Positions 12,402 through 24,218 are shown, counted from the first letter of the stretch. The stretch: 64,000 nucleotides of DNA from Phanerochaete sordida (GCA_019973155.2 BPQB01000003.1:248001-312000), one strand, 5' to 3'. Numbers and translations: made by a program. Notes: generated from the sequence alone by a model not told the origin.

Positions 12402-14119
12402 TCACTTTAGAGGAGATTCAGGAAGATCGCCTGGAAGCGAGGGTGGTGTCAGGAGAAGGGATTCAGCAGACGACTCTCCGCTACTGCTGAGCTCGGAGAG
12501 GGTAGATGAGACTGAGCTGATTGACGAAGAGCGTGAAAAAACTGTGCGGCGTCTTGAAGATGTGCAGTAGGGATGTGCGATGTCGCGTGGGAAGCGTAGC
12601 GATAAAGACGATAGAACTGCTGGTGTAGAAGACCTTCGCCGGCTCCGAGTATCGCGCGAGGAATTGTGTGATACAACGTCGGCTTCGGATGTGGCACCTT
12701 CCAGTGCCCCGCGTGGATGGCACATCGAAAGGCTGGGTTTCCCGGAGGATTCCTCGGGAGAGTCTGACAGGGCCGACCGAGAGACTCTCAAAGACGTCGT
12801 TGGAGACGGAGATAAGCATGCCTGATCGCTCTCCCCCCCAGCAAAGCCCTGTGAATGGGCAGGCTCTTTGTCGATGATAGCGAGTTTTTCGAAGGCTGCA
12901 ATTAGATCATCAACGGCACCGGCGGAAAGGCGCGTAGGCTCCTGTTGCTGTGGCAGCGACCGATGCCGGGGCCATGACCATCCACGATTGAACGATGCAT
13001 CCGGTGACGGAAAAGGGTCATAGTGACATATTGGAGGGTAAGGTGAAGGGTAAGCGTGTGCGGGACGCAGAGGGTCAAGCTCGTGATGACGCGCAGCGTT
13101 TGTTGCTGAGATAGACTGTAAATTAGTTGTCAGCAATGAGACACGAGACAGTCTTTGAATGACAACTGGAAATGATACTGACCGAAGCTGCGAGCTCTCG
13201 AGCACGATCAGGTAGCGACAGATGAGGTCCGTCTAACTCTTCGTTGAACTTCTCGAGGGGGATGCAGGGTAATTCTTCTTTCGCAATCTGTGCGCTTTCG
13301 GAGACAAACGTTCCTCGCATGTGATTGAAGTTGATGCATTTCGTCAAGCTATGACCGTCTTTCTTGACGCGATTTCGACGATTCTGGAACTGCTCTATAA
13401 TCAGACATTTCCTGTCGAATGAGATCGGGTGAGACACGCACCCAGACATGTATCTGCTTGTACTCCATTCCAGTCGCTTGCGCCAGACGCTCCTTGTCGT
13501 TGCGTGTTGGATAAGGGTTCTCTGCAAAAGCTTCAGTGAGAACCGGGAGGGCTATCTGGACAGTAATTTAGGATATGACAATACCAATGAAAATCACTAT
13601 ACGCACCGCCTTGAATGAACTTTTATCGGTTTGCGAGCTCGGATGCGAACTGGCGGTTTGAGACATAGTTGGATCGACAACGACGCTGCTGCAAGCGTGT
13701 AGTCGTAGTCGGTCTACTAGCCCGGAAAGAATCTGCTTCATCTTTGCCTCGAAACGGTGGCGATACGCCGCCTGCAGGCTACATATCGCTGTACGAGCAT
13801 CTTGATCGGAGCCGAAGCCAACCTGTGACCACTCCTTCAAAGTGGAGCGCATGCCCACCTCAAGGACCTCCTTCAGTTCGAATGCACAGCGAAGGTAGAT
13901 GCGGGAGAGGCGCTCAGATACCTCCGAACGGTAACCTAGGGAGACAAGGTAGCTGGTGACCGGCTGGGGTCTAGGAAGGGAGTACGAGAGGGCTTCATGA
14001 ATGAGGGATTTGGAACGGAAGGATTGTATCCGAGGTGTGGAACCCTCCGCGCGAGAGCATAGGTTCATGAGATGGCGAGCCCCCTGAGAGATCTGCTGTA
14101 GCAGCTGCTGGTCGGCCAT
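12402..14119 (-). CDS. HD2: HD2-class homeodomain mating-type transcription factor
   Basis: Minus-strand exons 14119-13607, 13555-13442, 13389-13183 and 13115-12402 close in frame and give 515 residues. Exon 1 encodes the N-terminal region that in the family determines partner specificity. The classical homeodomain spans exons 2-3, with NPYPTRNDKERLAQATGMEY, KQIHVW, then after the intron FQNRRNRVKKDG. An intron between the W and FQNRR of helix 3 is a placement I recall from other basidiomycete HD2 genes. The C-terminal half is Ser/Pro-rich with basic RSRRRSS and SRRRTVFSR patches. HD2 heterodimerises with an HD1 protein from a different mating type to switch on the dikaryon programme. It is divergent from HD1 (369 bp between starts) and next to MIP. 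Expect very high allelic divergence. Confidence 0.93.
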
Positions 14120-14488
14120 GGCGTGTGGGTGGTTGGGCGGCCTCGTCCTTGCCTCGTCCTAGTGAAATGTGCTATCGCACGCGGAAAGTTGGAGACAACG
14201 TAAGGTAGGTGCACGTGTTCATGAGAACGCTGGGCCTGATGCATGCATTGTCGCCTATGCACGAATATGGTATCATCTTTCCAAGCGCGCCTAGAGCAAC
14301 GGGAATACCACTGCCATGATGGGTGTGAGATGAACTTTGTTCAACCGTCCTTTGTCTCTCGTGCTCGAGCATCGCATCTGGCCCTCTCACTGTACAGTAT
14401 ACTCACTCACCCTTACACTTAGACACTCGCGCTCTTTCAAGTGAAGGCAGCATTCCCAGTAGCATCTGCTGCCGCCAAGCGCTACACG
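14120..14488. promoter_or_regulatory. Shared divergent promoter of the HD1/HD2 pair
   Basis: A 369-bp region between the divergent start codons of HD2 and HD1. Divergent pairing from one short promoter is the standard arrangement of basidiomycete homeodomain mating-type genes. No clear TATA box was identified, and I could not define an hsg-like HD1/HD2 operator by eye. Confidence 0.6.
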
Positions 14489-17008
14489 ATGCAAGACCCG
14501 ACCACACTTCGACAACGCCTGCTTGCCGCTGAAGAGAAATTTCTATCTGCGCTGACTTCTGGAGGCGATGCTGCTCTACTCGAGTTCGAGAGCGAATGGG
14601 AAACGGTCTGTCTCGACTTCGAGAAGGCACAAGCCGCTTTGGACACCCACGACCCCTTACAAGAACTCGCTCGGTCTGTATTCTACAGAGTCGCCCTCTT
14701 AGGCGACAGTCTCGTACAGCTCCAAGAAGAACAGGCGGCGGAGACCGACGCATTAGTATCCGAAATCGATGTTCTCCTTTCTCGATTAACAATCGACGAT
14801 GTTGCCGAAGACGTCACTCCGCCCCCCAGTCCTTCAGTACACCGTTCCCACCGAAATCGCGCCAGTACCAGTACCTGTTCACGGCGCACTACTACATCCT
14901 CATCACCGCCTCCGATGCTGCCGCAGGCGTACGACTGGTTATTAGACCATCCATGGAACCCATACCCTCCATCTTACTTGAAAGCGTCGATAGCGTCGCA
15001 GACCGGGGCATCCTTGCGCAGCGTGGACGACTGGTTCAAGGCTATTCGTCGCTGCACCGGATGGGGACGGCTTGTTCAGCGCCATTTCAAAGGCCATCGC
15101 AGTCTTGCAGTTGCTGGTGCTGAACGTATGTTTTCCCACAACGACACTACCATTCACTCCGAGGTCGCCGCTGACTTCCTGGCCGTACGGTCGAAGCTGG
15201 CAAGTCTATACAGCCACAAACGACACTTCACTTCGTTGTCAACCCGCCGCCGCCTCACTCCAGACTCTAGTGACCTTCCCGATTCTCAGACATCGTCTCC
15301 ATCTTCCCGGCCACCGTCGCTTGTATATGCCTCCTCCGACAGTGAAGATGATGGTCAATTCTTGCACCTGTCGCTCAATGCACCCCTTACTGGGAGAGCG
15401 GATAATTTCTTAAGGAGCTGGAGATCACGGTATGTGATTGGTATCTTGTCTACTCTTTCTGCTGCTGAGTGTCTCTCAGAACGCCAGACAGGCAGCTTAT
15501 TTCGGCTAGTCCTCATCTCCCTGCAGTTGCCGTAGCGCATGAACCTCTGCCCTGCCTGTCCAGCATTCAAACTCCTTGGCGGTGCGACTATGTCCACGAC
15601 ACTCCTACACTCTGTTCACCCGCTATTCCCACCGCCGCATCGCCTTGTAAGACCTCCAGGAAGCGACGAAGATCCGATGCAGACATCAGTACACCCGTAA
15701 AGCGCTCTCGAACTAGCGTCACGGGGCGTGGCAGAACACCACATGTAGTCTCCGACCTCCTTCCTCTGCGGTCCAGCAAGCCCAGTTTTGATTGCGAAAG
15801 CTCTTTTCTTGAACATGTTCGAGGCTACGCTCTGCACTCGCCATCTCTTCACGACGCCGAAACATCACCAGATGCTTGGCACAATACACATACCCACTCT
15901 CCTGCATTGGAGGGCATCGAGAGCGGTGAGTGAAGTCACGGCTATAACTAAACCCGTCACTTATCAACATATAATAGGCGTTGGACACGACCCTGCAGCA
16001 CACGTAGGTCTCCGTTTTACGTGTTGCGATAATATTTGATAAATTATTGATTTGTAGGCCGTTGATCCGCCGCCATACACCACACAGAAGCCCAACCCTC
16101 CGTGTTATACTGACATTGGGTTGGGGCTCGACCCCGAAGCTCTCCAGCGGATACTGGACGACATCCTACCTGCGGACCCGCCAGCTGACCAATTACTAGC
16201 GTATCACACTACGGCCAAATCCGGAGGACAGCCGACCACACATATCAGCCTTGAACAACGAGCTGATTATGATTTGCTGCTGACGTCGACATGCTCTCCC
16301 TACGACCAGCCCTGGGAGGATCTCATAAATTTCGAACAGCTGCAAACGTCTCTAAGCGACCTCACCCCACAATCGAAGACCTTGCGATTCGACACGAATC
16401 GTACGTCAGCTGCTCATAACGCGGTCGTTCATGAATACTTATCCACATGCACTTTGACAGTCTCTTCTCTTCCTGGTGTTGCTTGGCGACTTTGCTAAGT
16501 GAATTTCAAAGCTAACATCATCTCTCTGACCTTGCCTCGATCATACTATCATCGATCGTCATTTGCCCCGCCTATCGTATCTCCTCCGGCGAAAGGCTCA
16601 CCAGACCCGGATACTTTTTTATCGTTATATATTCGTCCCGTTCATGTATTTGTGCACGGGCTCCAACGTCAAGTTGATCTCCTTTCCATCTCAGGACCAA
16701 ACATAGAATTCGCGTCCTTCCGCTGCAACTTCTTCAACCTCGCCTCACGAGTACAAAAATGCCACTTAATAATCCTGCCAGCCTTGATTCGGTACACGGC
16801 TCATGAATTGCGTCATCAAGCATTAGGCTTGTCCCACCGCCGTCGCAAGCTCGTGCCCCTCCCGACCGGGAATGGAGGCGTACGTGGCCCCCCACCAGAG
16901 CTTTCGAGCGACTGGCAAGCGAGTCTAATCAAGTATATGGTCGGGCGAAGAGGTAGCTTATTGACGGGAGATCCCAAGAAGATTGTCGTACGTTCGGCCA
17001 GGTCATGA
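14489..17008 (+). CDS. HD1: HD1-class (TALE-like) homeodomain mating-type transcription factor
   Basis: Exons 14489-15429, 15480-15925, 15978-16003 (26 nt) and from 16058 on join in frame. The N-terminus MQDPTTLRQRLLAAEEKFLS starts a helical, probably dimerising region of about 140 residues. An atypical homeodomain follows at about residues 150-210: YDWLLDHPWNPYPPSYLKAS, then SVDDWFKAIRRCTGWGRLVQ. WFKAIRRxxGW is the HD1 hallmark. A bipartite basic NLS-like segment (SRKRRRSDADISTPVKRSR) lies in exon 2. The 3' end is uncertain: reading through 16400 stops at 16498 (617 residues), while splicing GTACGT at 16401 to AG at 16499 stays in frame to 17008 (754 residues). HD1 is the obligate partner of HD2 from another mating type. 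Identification is firm; the C-terminus is not. Confidence 0.9.
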
Positions 17009-18233
17009 GTGAAGTATCCGCCGATGACGGTAACAGATCCCGCTGTGCGTCATATAAGAGGTGAGTCAGTGGCTGTCTACTGCTTCGGCAAATACCCGCC
17101 AAACAGACTTCCTGCTACACCCCCAACTACTCCGTGCCTGCGGCGGGTATATAATTTCTATCCTGCAGAGTTGTAATCGCCACGTAAGCATTGTTGATGC
17201 TCGCAACGTTAGCTAACGTATATTTCAACTTTGATGTGCGCGTCACGGCCAGTATCTGCTACCACCGCGAATAAAATTGAATACTCTTGTGCCTGTTTCC
17301 CTAGACAAGTTCAGCCTGAAGCGAGGTCTGGCCGTAGCTTTTTTCAGCTGCATTATACGCCGTATAGCCAATGCAAAAGACTACGAAATCAAACCCAATA
17401 AATAGTTATAAAATGGCAGAGTCAGTCCATGAGAACGTTGACGCTAGACGCACAGCAACAACGCCCGCGATGCCCTAGCAAGCACCAGTGGCGGCCCTCC
17501 ACCATTTGTGCCGGTCGACACCACTCGGAGATCTCTCTCATATTTTTGTGCACCAGTCTCTTCGTCCTCTTCAAGAACCGACTAGAAACATTGCTTCAGC
17601 ATTATGCTACGAGGAGAACAGCCATTGCTCACCAGACAAAGACTCGCGCGGCTGTCGTCTCTGGTATCATAGAATCTCATGTCGATTGTCTTCTGCAACA
17701 TCCAGCCATAAGCTGCACACATGCAGTTAAGAAGCGACACACCATCGGGTCTAGCTCATACGAAGCTACTCTTCTCCCGTAAGGACGATATCTCGCACAA
17801 CAGGAAGAATGCGAACTGGGCAGGCGGAGTGGGTAGGAATGCTGAATTGACAGGAGAATTTTGGCTAGGGAGGTTGTGCTGTTGCGTGACATTCCGTCGA
17901 AGACTGACGACACGGTCACTGTCGGACGATGGTCGTAGAGGAATTGCTTGTTTACGGCGCGACGCCGGCGTCCATACAACGAGAGCTTTATCTTGTACAC
18001 GTCACAAGTTGAAATACAAGGGGGATAATGATGGAGGGCGGAGCTAGGTCCAATCTGCTCAGCAAGGTGGGTGCGCGGTAGCACGTCCGACTCACCAAAA
18101 GTACCCTCGCACGATAAAAGGAGAAAGAGCGAGAAAATTGGAGAAGCAGGATGCGTGGAGGGATGTCAGTTTCAAGACCGCATCGCACTAGTAATCGAGT
18201 AGCTCCTAACGGATGGAAGGGTGTATGACCCCA
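17009..18233. other. Gene-poor stretch right of HD1
   Basis: About 1.2 kb with only short, unrelated open frames on both strands and locally lower GC than the flanking genes. No family was recognised. It lies between HD1 and the hAT insertion and is likely non-coding DNA of the mating-type region. Confidence 0.45.
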
Positions 18234-18241
18234 CGTTCACG
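18234..18241. repeat. Left 8-bp target-site duplication of the hAT element
   Basis: CGTTCACG directly precedes the TAGTGG terminus and is repeated exactly after the right terminus. Confidence 0.85.
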
Positions 18242-19702
18242 TAGTGGTTGAGGGTCCGGTCCAGTCCGGTCTTTTTAAGGATTTTGGCAGGACTGGGACC
18301 GGGACCGCCAATAGGACTGGGACCGGCTGCGCAAGACCGGACTAGGACCCAGTCCTGGTCCTACCCAGTCCTACATCCGGTCTTGGACTGGTCATGACCG
18401 GTCCCGGACCAACTCCCTGCTCGAGTGTGAGCAGGAGTGAGAGTGCCTGCGCCGACGGCGTGCGCGAACATAATGATGGTTGTTTGACCTGCGTGAGTAC
18501 ATCACACACCATTATTTGCGTATTTGCGCCCGAGATCGCGCTGTAGACGACCTACACGCGCGTGCACATGGGAGCCGGCATGGGCATGGCAGCGCAGCGT
18601 GGCCGATGATGTTGTCTGCGCCGAGCGAGGTGGATAGCGCGCTTTTACATGGTAAGTCGACGACGTGATCGTGATAAAAGGAGAGAACGGTGTATGCAGT
18701 GGGAATCACAATGCGAGATAGATCTCACAATCCTGTTGATGCTCAACGCGAAGACGATGTACGCTGTGTTCTCTGTCTTTGCGTCTGAGGTTTCTCTATG
18801 CACATCCTTAGTAGGGATGCGGGCGACGACCTACTTGAATCGGCGGATCTCAGAGCCACAGAGGTGCCAGCAGCATGTCGCGCACCGAAAATCTGCAGTC
18901 CTGCGCATTGTTGCGCTGTGATGCGATCCTGATGCTGCTAGGTGAGAAACTGAAAGGCCTTGCGGACTGGATGCTTGAACGTGCAATCGGTATCCTGTTA
19001 CCAGAGGAGAAATTGCGCGGACGTACCTTACTAGCAAACAGATGGACGTCTTCGCCAACTTTGCATCAGCGGGGCAGCCCGTGCACAGTGCGATGGATTC
19101 CTCGCCCGCCTCGAGAGCGTCCGGTGTATTAATCGCAGCGCTGGCACGCACGATTTCGCGTTCCAGTGGAATGGAAAGATTGTGCTGCACCTGCATCCGG
19201 TGTACTGCATCTGAGCGCACAACATCTCTACGCTGGTGCCAGTCAAGCTTCACGTGCTATGCGCAATCGCGCGCGACACCATCTCGCGGGACCGCAGCGT
19301 CGTCGCGACTGCCGACGGGCGCACAGTCAAGGTGTGGCTGCCGCCGCCCCTTAATATTTAATTGGCGTACCCACAATTTTGCGCGTCATTATCGAAGACT
19401 TCCTCGCCGCGCGCATGTTCTGCATCAATGACGCCGAGTTCTAGATCCTCTATATCCATTCGGCCTGTTAGGTAAGGTGGCATCACAATTTATACGCTGA
19501 CTATATCGAACATACATACCCCAGTCCATGACCGGTCCTGACCGGTCCATGACAGTCCTTAAAATATCGACAATTATCAGGACCGAGGACTGAGACTGGG
19601 ACCGGACTGACCAGGACCAGGACTGTTTGCGGTCCTGTGCAGTCCAGTCTCGGTCCTAATCCCAGTCCCAGCCGGTCCTTAGGACCGGACCCTCAACCAC
19701 TA
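18242..19702. mobile_element. Non-autonomous hAT-superfamily DNA transposon
   Basis: The ends form a perfect 21-bp terminal inverted repeat that begins TAGTGGTTGAGGG at 18242 and is its reverse complement ending at 19702. The element is flanked by an exact 8-bp direct repeat, CGTTCACG, at 18234-18241 and 19703-19710. Eight-base target-site duplications and TIRs of this kind define hAT elements. About 180 bp inside each end is packed with GGACCGG/CCGGTCC and AGTCC-like words in both orientations, resembling subterminal transposase-binding repeats. The 1461-bp interior has no recognisable hAT transposase or dimerisation domain, so movement would need a transposase in trans. The perfect TIR and TSD suggest a recent insertion. 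Confidence 0.85.
19150..19366 (+). pseudogene. Decayed reading-frame relic inside the hAT element
   Basis: One frame reads DFAFQWNGKIVLHLHPVYCI, then a stop, then LVPVKLHVLCAIARDTISRD, RSVVATADGRTVKVWLPPPL and a stop. The composition and alternation look like former protein-coding sequence rather than random DNA, but I recognise no family. It could be the remains of a transposon ORF or of a captured host gene. Confidence 0.3.
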
Positions 19703-19710
19703 CGTTCACG
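19703..19710. repeat. Right 8-bp target-site duplication of the hAT element
   Basis: CGTTCACG directly follows the CCACTA terminus and matches the left copy without mismatch. Confidence 0.85.
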
Positions 19711-21500
19711 TCCGCGCGGTGATAGACTATCCCTCGCCGCCAACGGGTCGGAGCCGTGCGCCTGCACTAAAGATGGCCCAGATGCGGTCCTCTTCCCCTT
19801 GTAAACCGCTCTCGGCGATGTCGGTGCAACGCACGGGCAGGCACAACCTGCACTCGCCGCATTGGATGCGAAACGCGGGCGGCCCCTGTGCGAAGCGACG
19901 CCGGCAAAGCTGCATGGCGCAGAGTTGGTATCTAACCGCGACTATTCGGGCAGCGGCAGTGAAACAGGCGTGCTCCATCCTAGCGCATCGCCAGGGTCCT
20001 GAGCGGCCGCGAGAAACCCTGTGCCACGACAGCCCCCGCAGATGCCAGTGCGCGTCTCTTGCCCCCCATCTGTGCGCAAATGAGCATCCCATTCCCGCGG
20101 ATTCGCCACAAGATTAACTTCGCGAGGGGGTAGCTCCACAGACAGATGGTATTTGGGCATGATTGTGGATGACATGTAATCGCCATGTCGCGCCGTAAAG
20201 GCGTGCAGCTATGGGGCTCCCACTCGGACGCTGAAGAAGTTCGACAGCGTCATGGCAGGGAGGTTCGCAGGCACGTTGCATGCATAGGAAATGGATGCGA
20301 AGGCTGCCATTGCCCCCTCGATAAGTGGGAACACTCACCAGAGTGTGGCCTTGACGACTCGGGAACCGGTAGGCATTCGGACTCTTCGGTCCTGCCCCGT
20401 CCACTTCCCAATAGGCATCGGTGTACCGCTGGCAGGTCTCTGGGATAAGCATCCGCTCAAAGCATGTGCAGAGAAGAGCCTGAGCTTCCTGACGAGCACA
20501 TCAGCAAGCTACGCGTCTGCGAAAGCTTCGAAGGCGACGGACCTTGGGGGTCAGACTCGGACCAGCATCACCACGCACAGACGGACGACTCGGAGGCAAC
20601 GATTTCACCGCTAGCTTGACCATCAGGCTATGCAAACGGAGCTTGCTCCTCGTTTTTTGCGCGACTTGGCGATCAGGTGTGTCGTAGCCAAGCCGCACAT
20701 TCTGGGTTTTAGCAGCACCGGCCTTCGGGCTGGGCCTTACACGTTGCAAACCTGCGAGATTGGCGTGCGCTGCAAGTCGTCATCGGGCTGCTACCCGTTG
20801 TTGGTCCGTGTTCGTCGAGTCTCTGCATCGTCCGTGGTGTCCTGAAGGCCAAGCCGTCAAAAACATTTCTGCAACTCGAAGGGTAGATGAGAAGTGTGAC
20901 GATTGCTAGGCAAAGAGCCAGCAGAAGACACCGCGCGATCGAACGAGGCCGGACGGCTGGCCGGAGTCAAGGTCGGCGGAATGGCTTTGTGGCGTTCCGG
21001 GGCCGACGAGGCAACAGAGCAAGGCCCGACGACCCCGGCGCACAGGCGGACGCGCCGGCCGGCGGCCGGCATTTCCCTTTCTCCTCGGATTGCTCCTTCG
21101 GGTGGAGTCTGCACCGGCTTACCGTCAATCGCAGCGTTATTCACTCGGACATCCAAGTTCGTTCGAATATTCCGAAATTTCTTTCTCGCCTGACGCGGGA
21201 CGCCTTCGACGACCTCTCCAGCAGCGCGGCGCTCTTTTCTCATACTCCCATTCATCATTCGGCGAGTCACCCTCCCGTGACCCAAGGCAAATTTTTGTTC
21301 ATGCCCTATGCTGTATAACCACGGCCTGGCTATCACCCGTATTTCTCACACAGCATGCCATAATGCTCATTTAATGTTCCATTACTTAGGTACGCACAGC
21401 CATCGCAGCTGCAGCTAGAGCTCGCAGAGGCCCTCGTAGACCCACGGTCATAGAACATAATCATGCTTCCCTGTTCGGCAGTGGTGTAACAGTTCGGTGA
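19711..21500. other. Gene-poor stretch between the hAT element and the first F-box gene
   Basis: About 1.8 kb with overlapping open frames of 70-160 codons on both strands but no coherent family signal. A minus-strand segment near 20150-19950 (PKYHLSVELPPREVNLVANP) might be a gene fragment; no exon chain could be built. Treated as non-coding. Confidence 0.35.
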
Positions 21501-23458
21501 CTAAGAATATACACCTCCGGCATCCCGCAGTGCACAGTCCGACTCTTGCCCAACGTACACGGGGAACGGCGGTGGATCGCCTCGTCCACATCCTGTCCAC
21601 GCCAGGTGCCCGAGGACCCTGCTGACCGCCCCATCGTCCTGCCGGTAAATCTTCCAGTGCCAGAGCACAGTGTCGCCTGAGGGATCGTCGAGTACATACC
21701 AATCGAACTCCTCCAGCTGCGGGTTGACGGACGCGAGCTGGCGCACGAGCCGCGCGACGAGCGTGTTGTTGTGCGCCTCCCACGCCTGCATGAGCAGCTC
21801 GGGGTCGTCTTCGTCCAGCGGAACGTCGTCGTCGAGGCACAGCGCGAAGCGGATCGCGTCCGTGATGCGCTTGACTTCCGCGTCGCTGTACGCGGTGCAA
21901 AGCTGCGCGAGCGTCCGCGGCTTGCCGGGCGTTGTGAAGGCCGGAGGGCTGACGATGTCGAGGAAAGGGACCGTCCTGCCGGGGTGCCACTCGGTGTACG
22001 GGCCTGTCCATTCCCACTGGGGCCATGAGAGCGGCGTGTGCAAGCTGAATCTCTGCAGCACCTTCCACTTCGTGAGGCTGCAAGACAAGCAATCCTTGTG
22101 GGCCGTCAGCGTTCTGAAAACCAGTTCATCACATGATGAAGGGCCCACCATGAATTCAACGAAATCGTCATGCGGTGTGAGGCCCGGCGCCCTGCTCGCG
22201 ATGCGAAGCTCCTTCATGGTCAAGAAGCACGGCTCCAGGTAGTCCACGACATCCAGCACGCTGTTGAACTCCTTCTCCTCGTCGCCCTCCTCTGCAAAGT
22301 ACGCCGCGAGCGCCGTGCACTCGTAGCGCGGCGTCGGCGAACCCTTATACGACTTATACTCCACGCTCGCGGGTCCCAGTGGCCGCCGCGCAAAGGAAAA
22401 CCGCGCGAACGATCCACAAACTAGCGGAAAGTCTGGTGGAATCGGGCTGTTCAGGTCGACGATGTTGAACTCGGTCGCCTCGTCGAGCCCCTCTTCCTCG
22501 CTGGGCTCGCGGGCGACCCACGTCCCGGTGCCCTCGATGAGCCGCAGCAGCGCTTCCATGCGCAGCTCGGTCTCGCGGTGGACGATGAAGTGGACCGTTG
22601 CCTCGAGGATGGTTGGGTGCCGCTGGATGAAGTCGTAGACCTTCGCGACCTCGTTGGTGATCCGCTCGAGCCGAAGGACGCGGAGCTCGGGAAACGATAG
22701 ATTGTCTAAACATTGCTCAATGACGTAGGAGAAATCGATGGCACTGTGCAGGGCGAGCGTAGTGATAGTCTTGAAAGATGCAACGCCCCTCGTTTCATGA
22801 ACTCTGCTCCAGACAGGGTAGACACCAGGGTCCGTGAGGTAGAGTCGAAGAGTCTCGAGCTTGCGCAGGCCGTGGCACGCATCGGGAAACGGGTATGTGT
22901 CGTCCCAAGCAGTGACAAGGTTGTGGAAGTGTGGGCAGTGGGCAAAGGACTCGAGCACGGGTAGCTCGCACGCTGCATGATAGCTTTCGAAGGACCGAAG
23001 CTCCTGGTATGGCTGAGGATCGCCCCACACCGTCGTATAACTGCGATGGTTCAGATAAGATTTATGATTGTACCAGGGGTACTTCACTCGTCCTATCTGA
23101 ATGGTTCTGTGACCATGACATGAGGAATTCAAGTCAGAGAGCATGCAGGCTGCACATACCTGACGAGACATGCCCGCTTTTTCCTGTCAAACTCGTCTGG
23201 ATATTCTTCAATGACATCATCGGCCTCCCAGTCCCAATACAGGAAGTTCTGGATAGGAAGGAGTTCTTCGACATTCTCAAGGACGATGTTTCGGCGGAGG
23301 AACACGATGGCTACCGTGCGGAACTGGCGGTTCACCCTGGACAAGCCGTCAAAAACTCTGAAGCGTTTGCTGTTATGTGCGAGGTATTTGTTCGCGACTG
23401 GGCGATCCAGGTAGTAGAATATCTCGAGGAGCAGCTCGTTAGGCAAGTCGTTGATCGT
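21501..23458 (-). CDS. F-box protein, paralogue 1 of 3, with no visible start codon
   Basis: Minus-strand exons: F-box exon from about 23458 to 23160, then 23106 to the stop at 21501. A second intron of 54 nt after DFVEFM (about 22150-22095) is predicted because paralogues 2 and 3 have one at the same place. The F-box reads DLPNELLLEIFYYLDRPVAN, then FDGLSRVNRQFRTVA. A central leucine-rich part contains FPELRVLRLERI and YDFIQRHPTILEA. The C-terminal module has LEEFDWYVLDD, VLWHWKIYRQDDGAV and WTGCGRGDPPPFPVYVGQE. The expected role is SCF ubiquitin-ligase substrate recognition. The F-box frame meets a TAA seven codons upstream with no ATG and no AG acceptor in between, so the 5' end is broken, mis-sequenced, or uses a non-AUG start. 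Confidence 0.7.
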
Positions 23459-24117
23459 GGCCCAGGATTAACGAGCTGTTGGAGCATCAACTCGCCCGTC
23501 GCCTCGCGTACGCGATACGACGTCCATCCTGTGACAACGAGGTAAGCTCTGTGAATGACTCGGAAACCAGAGGTGTCGACTTTACGTACAGAAGATGCTG
23601 GTGGTGAGCAGCCTCAAATTTGCCGCCGCAACAGCAACGCCGCGTGACCCAAACGCGCTTGTCACACACAAGTCACAGGTGCTGAGTTTAGCTTTCTTCC
23701 TGCCGCGTCGACGCCGTGGCGTTCAACAGGCCGAGCTCTCCTCCTCTCCTCCTCCGCAGTGTTGCATGGCAGGCAAAGCGAAACATTCTTTCTAGGAAGG
23801 GTGATCAGCCTGAGCTGAACGTTAACGCTGATTGAAAGGATGAGTGCATCGTCCTAGCTCCTCGCGCCACATGGGGCCACGACAAACACCTCCCATTTCA
23901 TTGGCGTATGTGCGTCCTATACAACGCCACAAGTCAGCATCTCTGCAGGCCTAGACCGCGTGCCCGCATGGACGCGTCAACCGGCGTCAAGTCGTGACCA
24001 GCACGGCGCGTGCACGTGACAGACGCGTCCACCCTCATTAAAGTTCCACGACGCGTCGCGCTGGGCCAAGCGGAGTTCAACTGCGAGCGCGCAACACGGG
24101 AGCCTGTCCCACGTCCC
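23459..24117. other. Spacer between F-box paralogue 1 and the small acidic protein gene
   Basis: About 650 bp between divergent genes. No coding exon was supported. An ATG-led frame on the minus strand near 23540 runs into the TAA upstream of the F-box of paralogue 1. Confidence 0.35.
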
Positions 24118-24125
24118 TATATAAG
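24118..24125 (+). promoter_or_regulatory. TATA box of the small acidic protein gene
   Basis: TATATAAG about 94 bp upstream of ATG 24219, at a spacing that fits a fungal TATA promoter. Confidence 0.6.
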
Positions 24126-24218
24126 CTGCGAACCGTCTTCTTGAGGGCGACAAGGCTCTTGCACTCGCACCACCACCTCGCCCTCTTTCCCTCCAGTGCA
24201 CACAGCAGCCAGACAGCC

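Noticed and set aside
18242..18420. GGTCCGG/CCAGTCC clusters considered as a satellite or a telomere-like repeat
   Set aside because: They occur as inverted blocks exactly inside TIRs with a matching 8-bp TSD, which is better explained by a hAT transposon.
19727..20175. Overlapping plus and minus frames of 77-132 codons with Cys-rich motifs
   Set aside because: No exon chain, no start context and no family similarity on either strand.
21670..22242. A 190-codon Ser-rich plus-strand frame
   Set aside because: Antisense shadow of F-box paralogue 1, whose frame aligns along its length with two paralogues.
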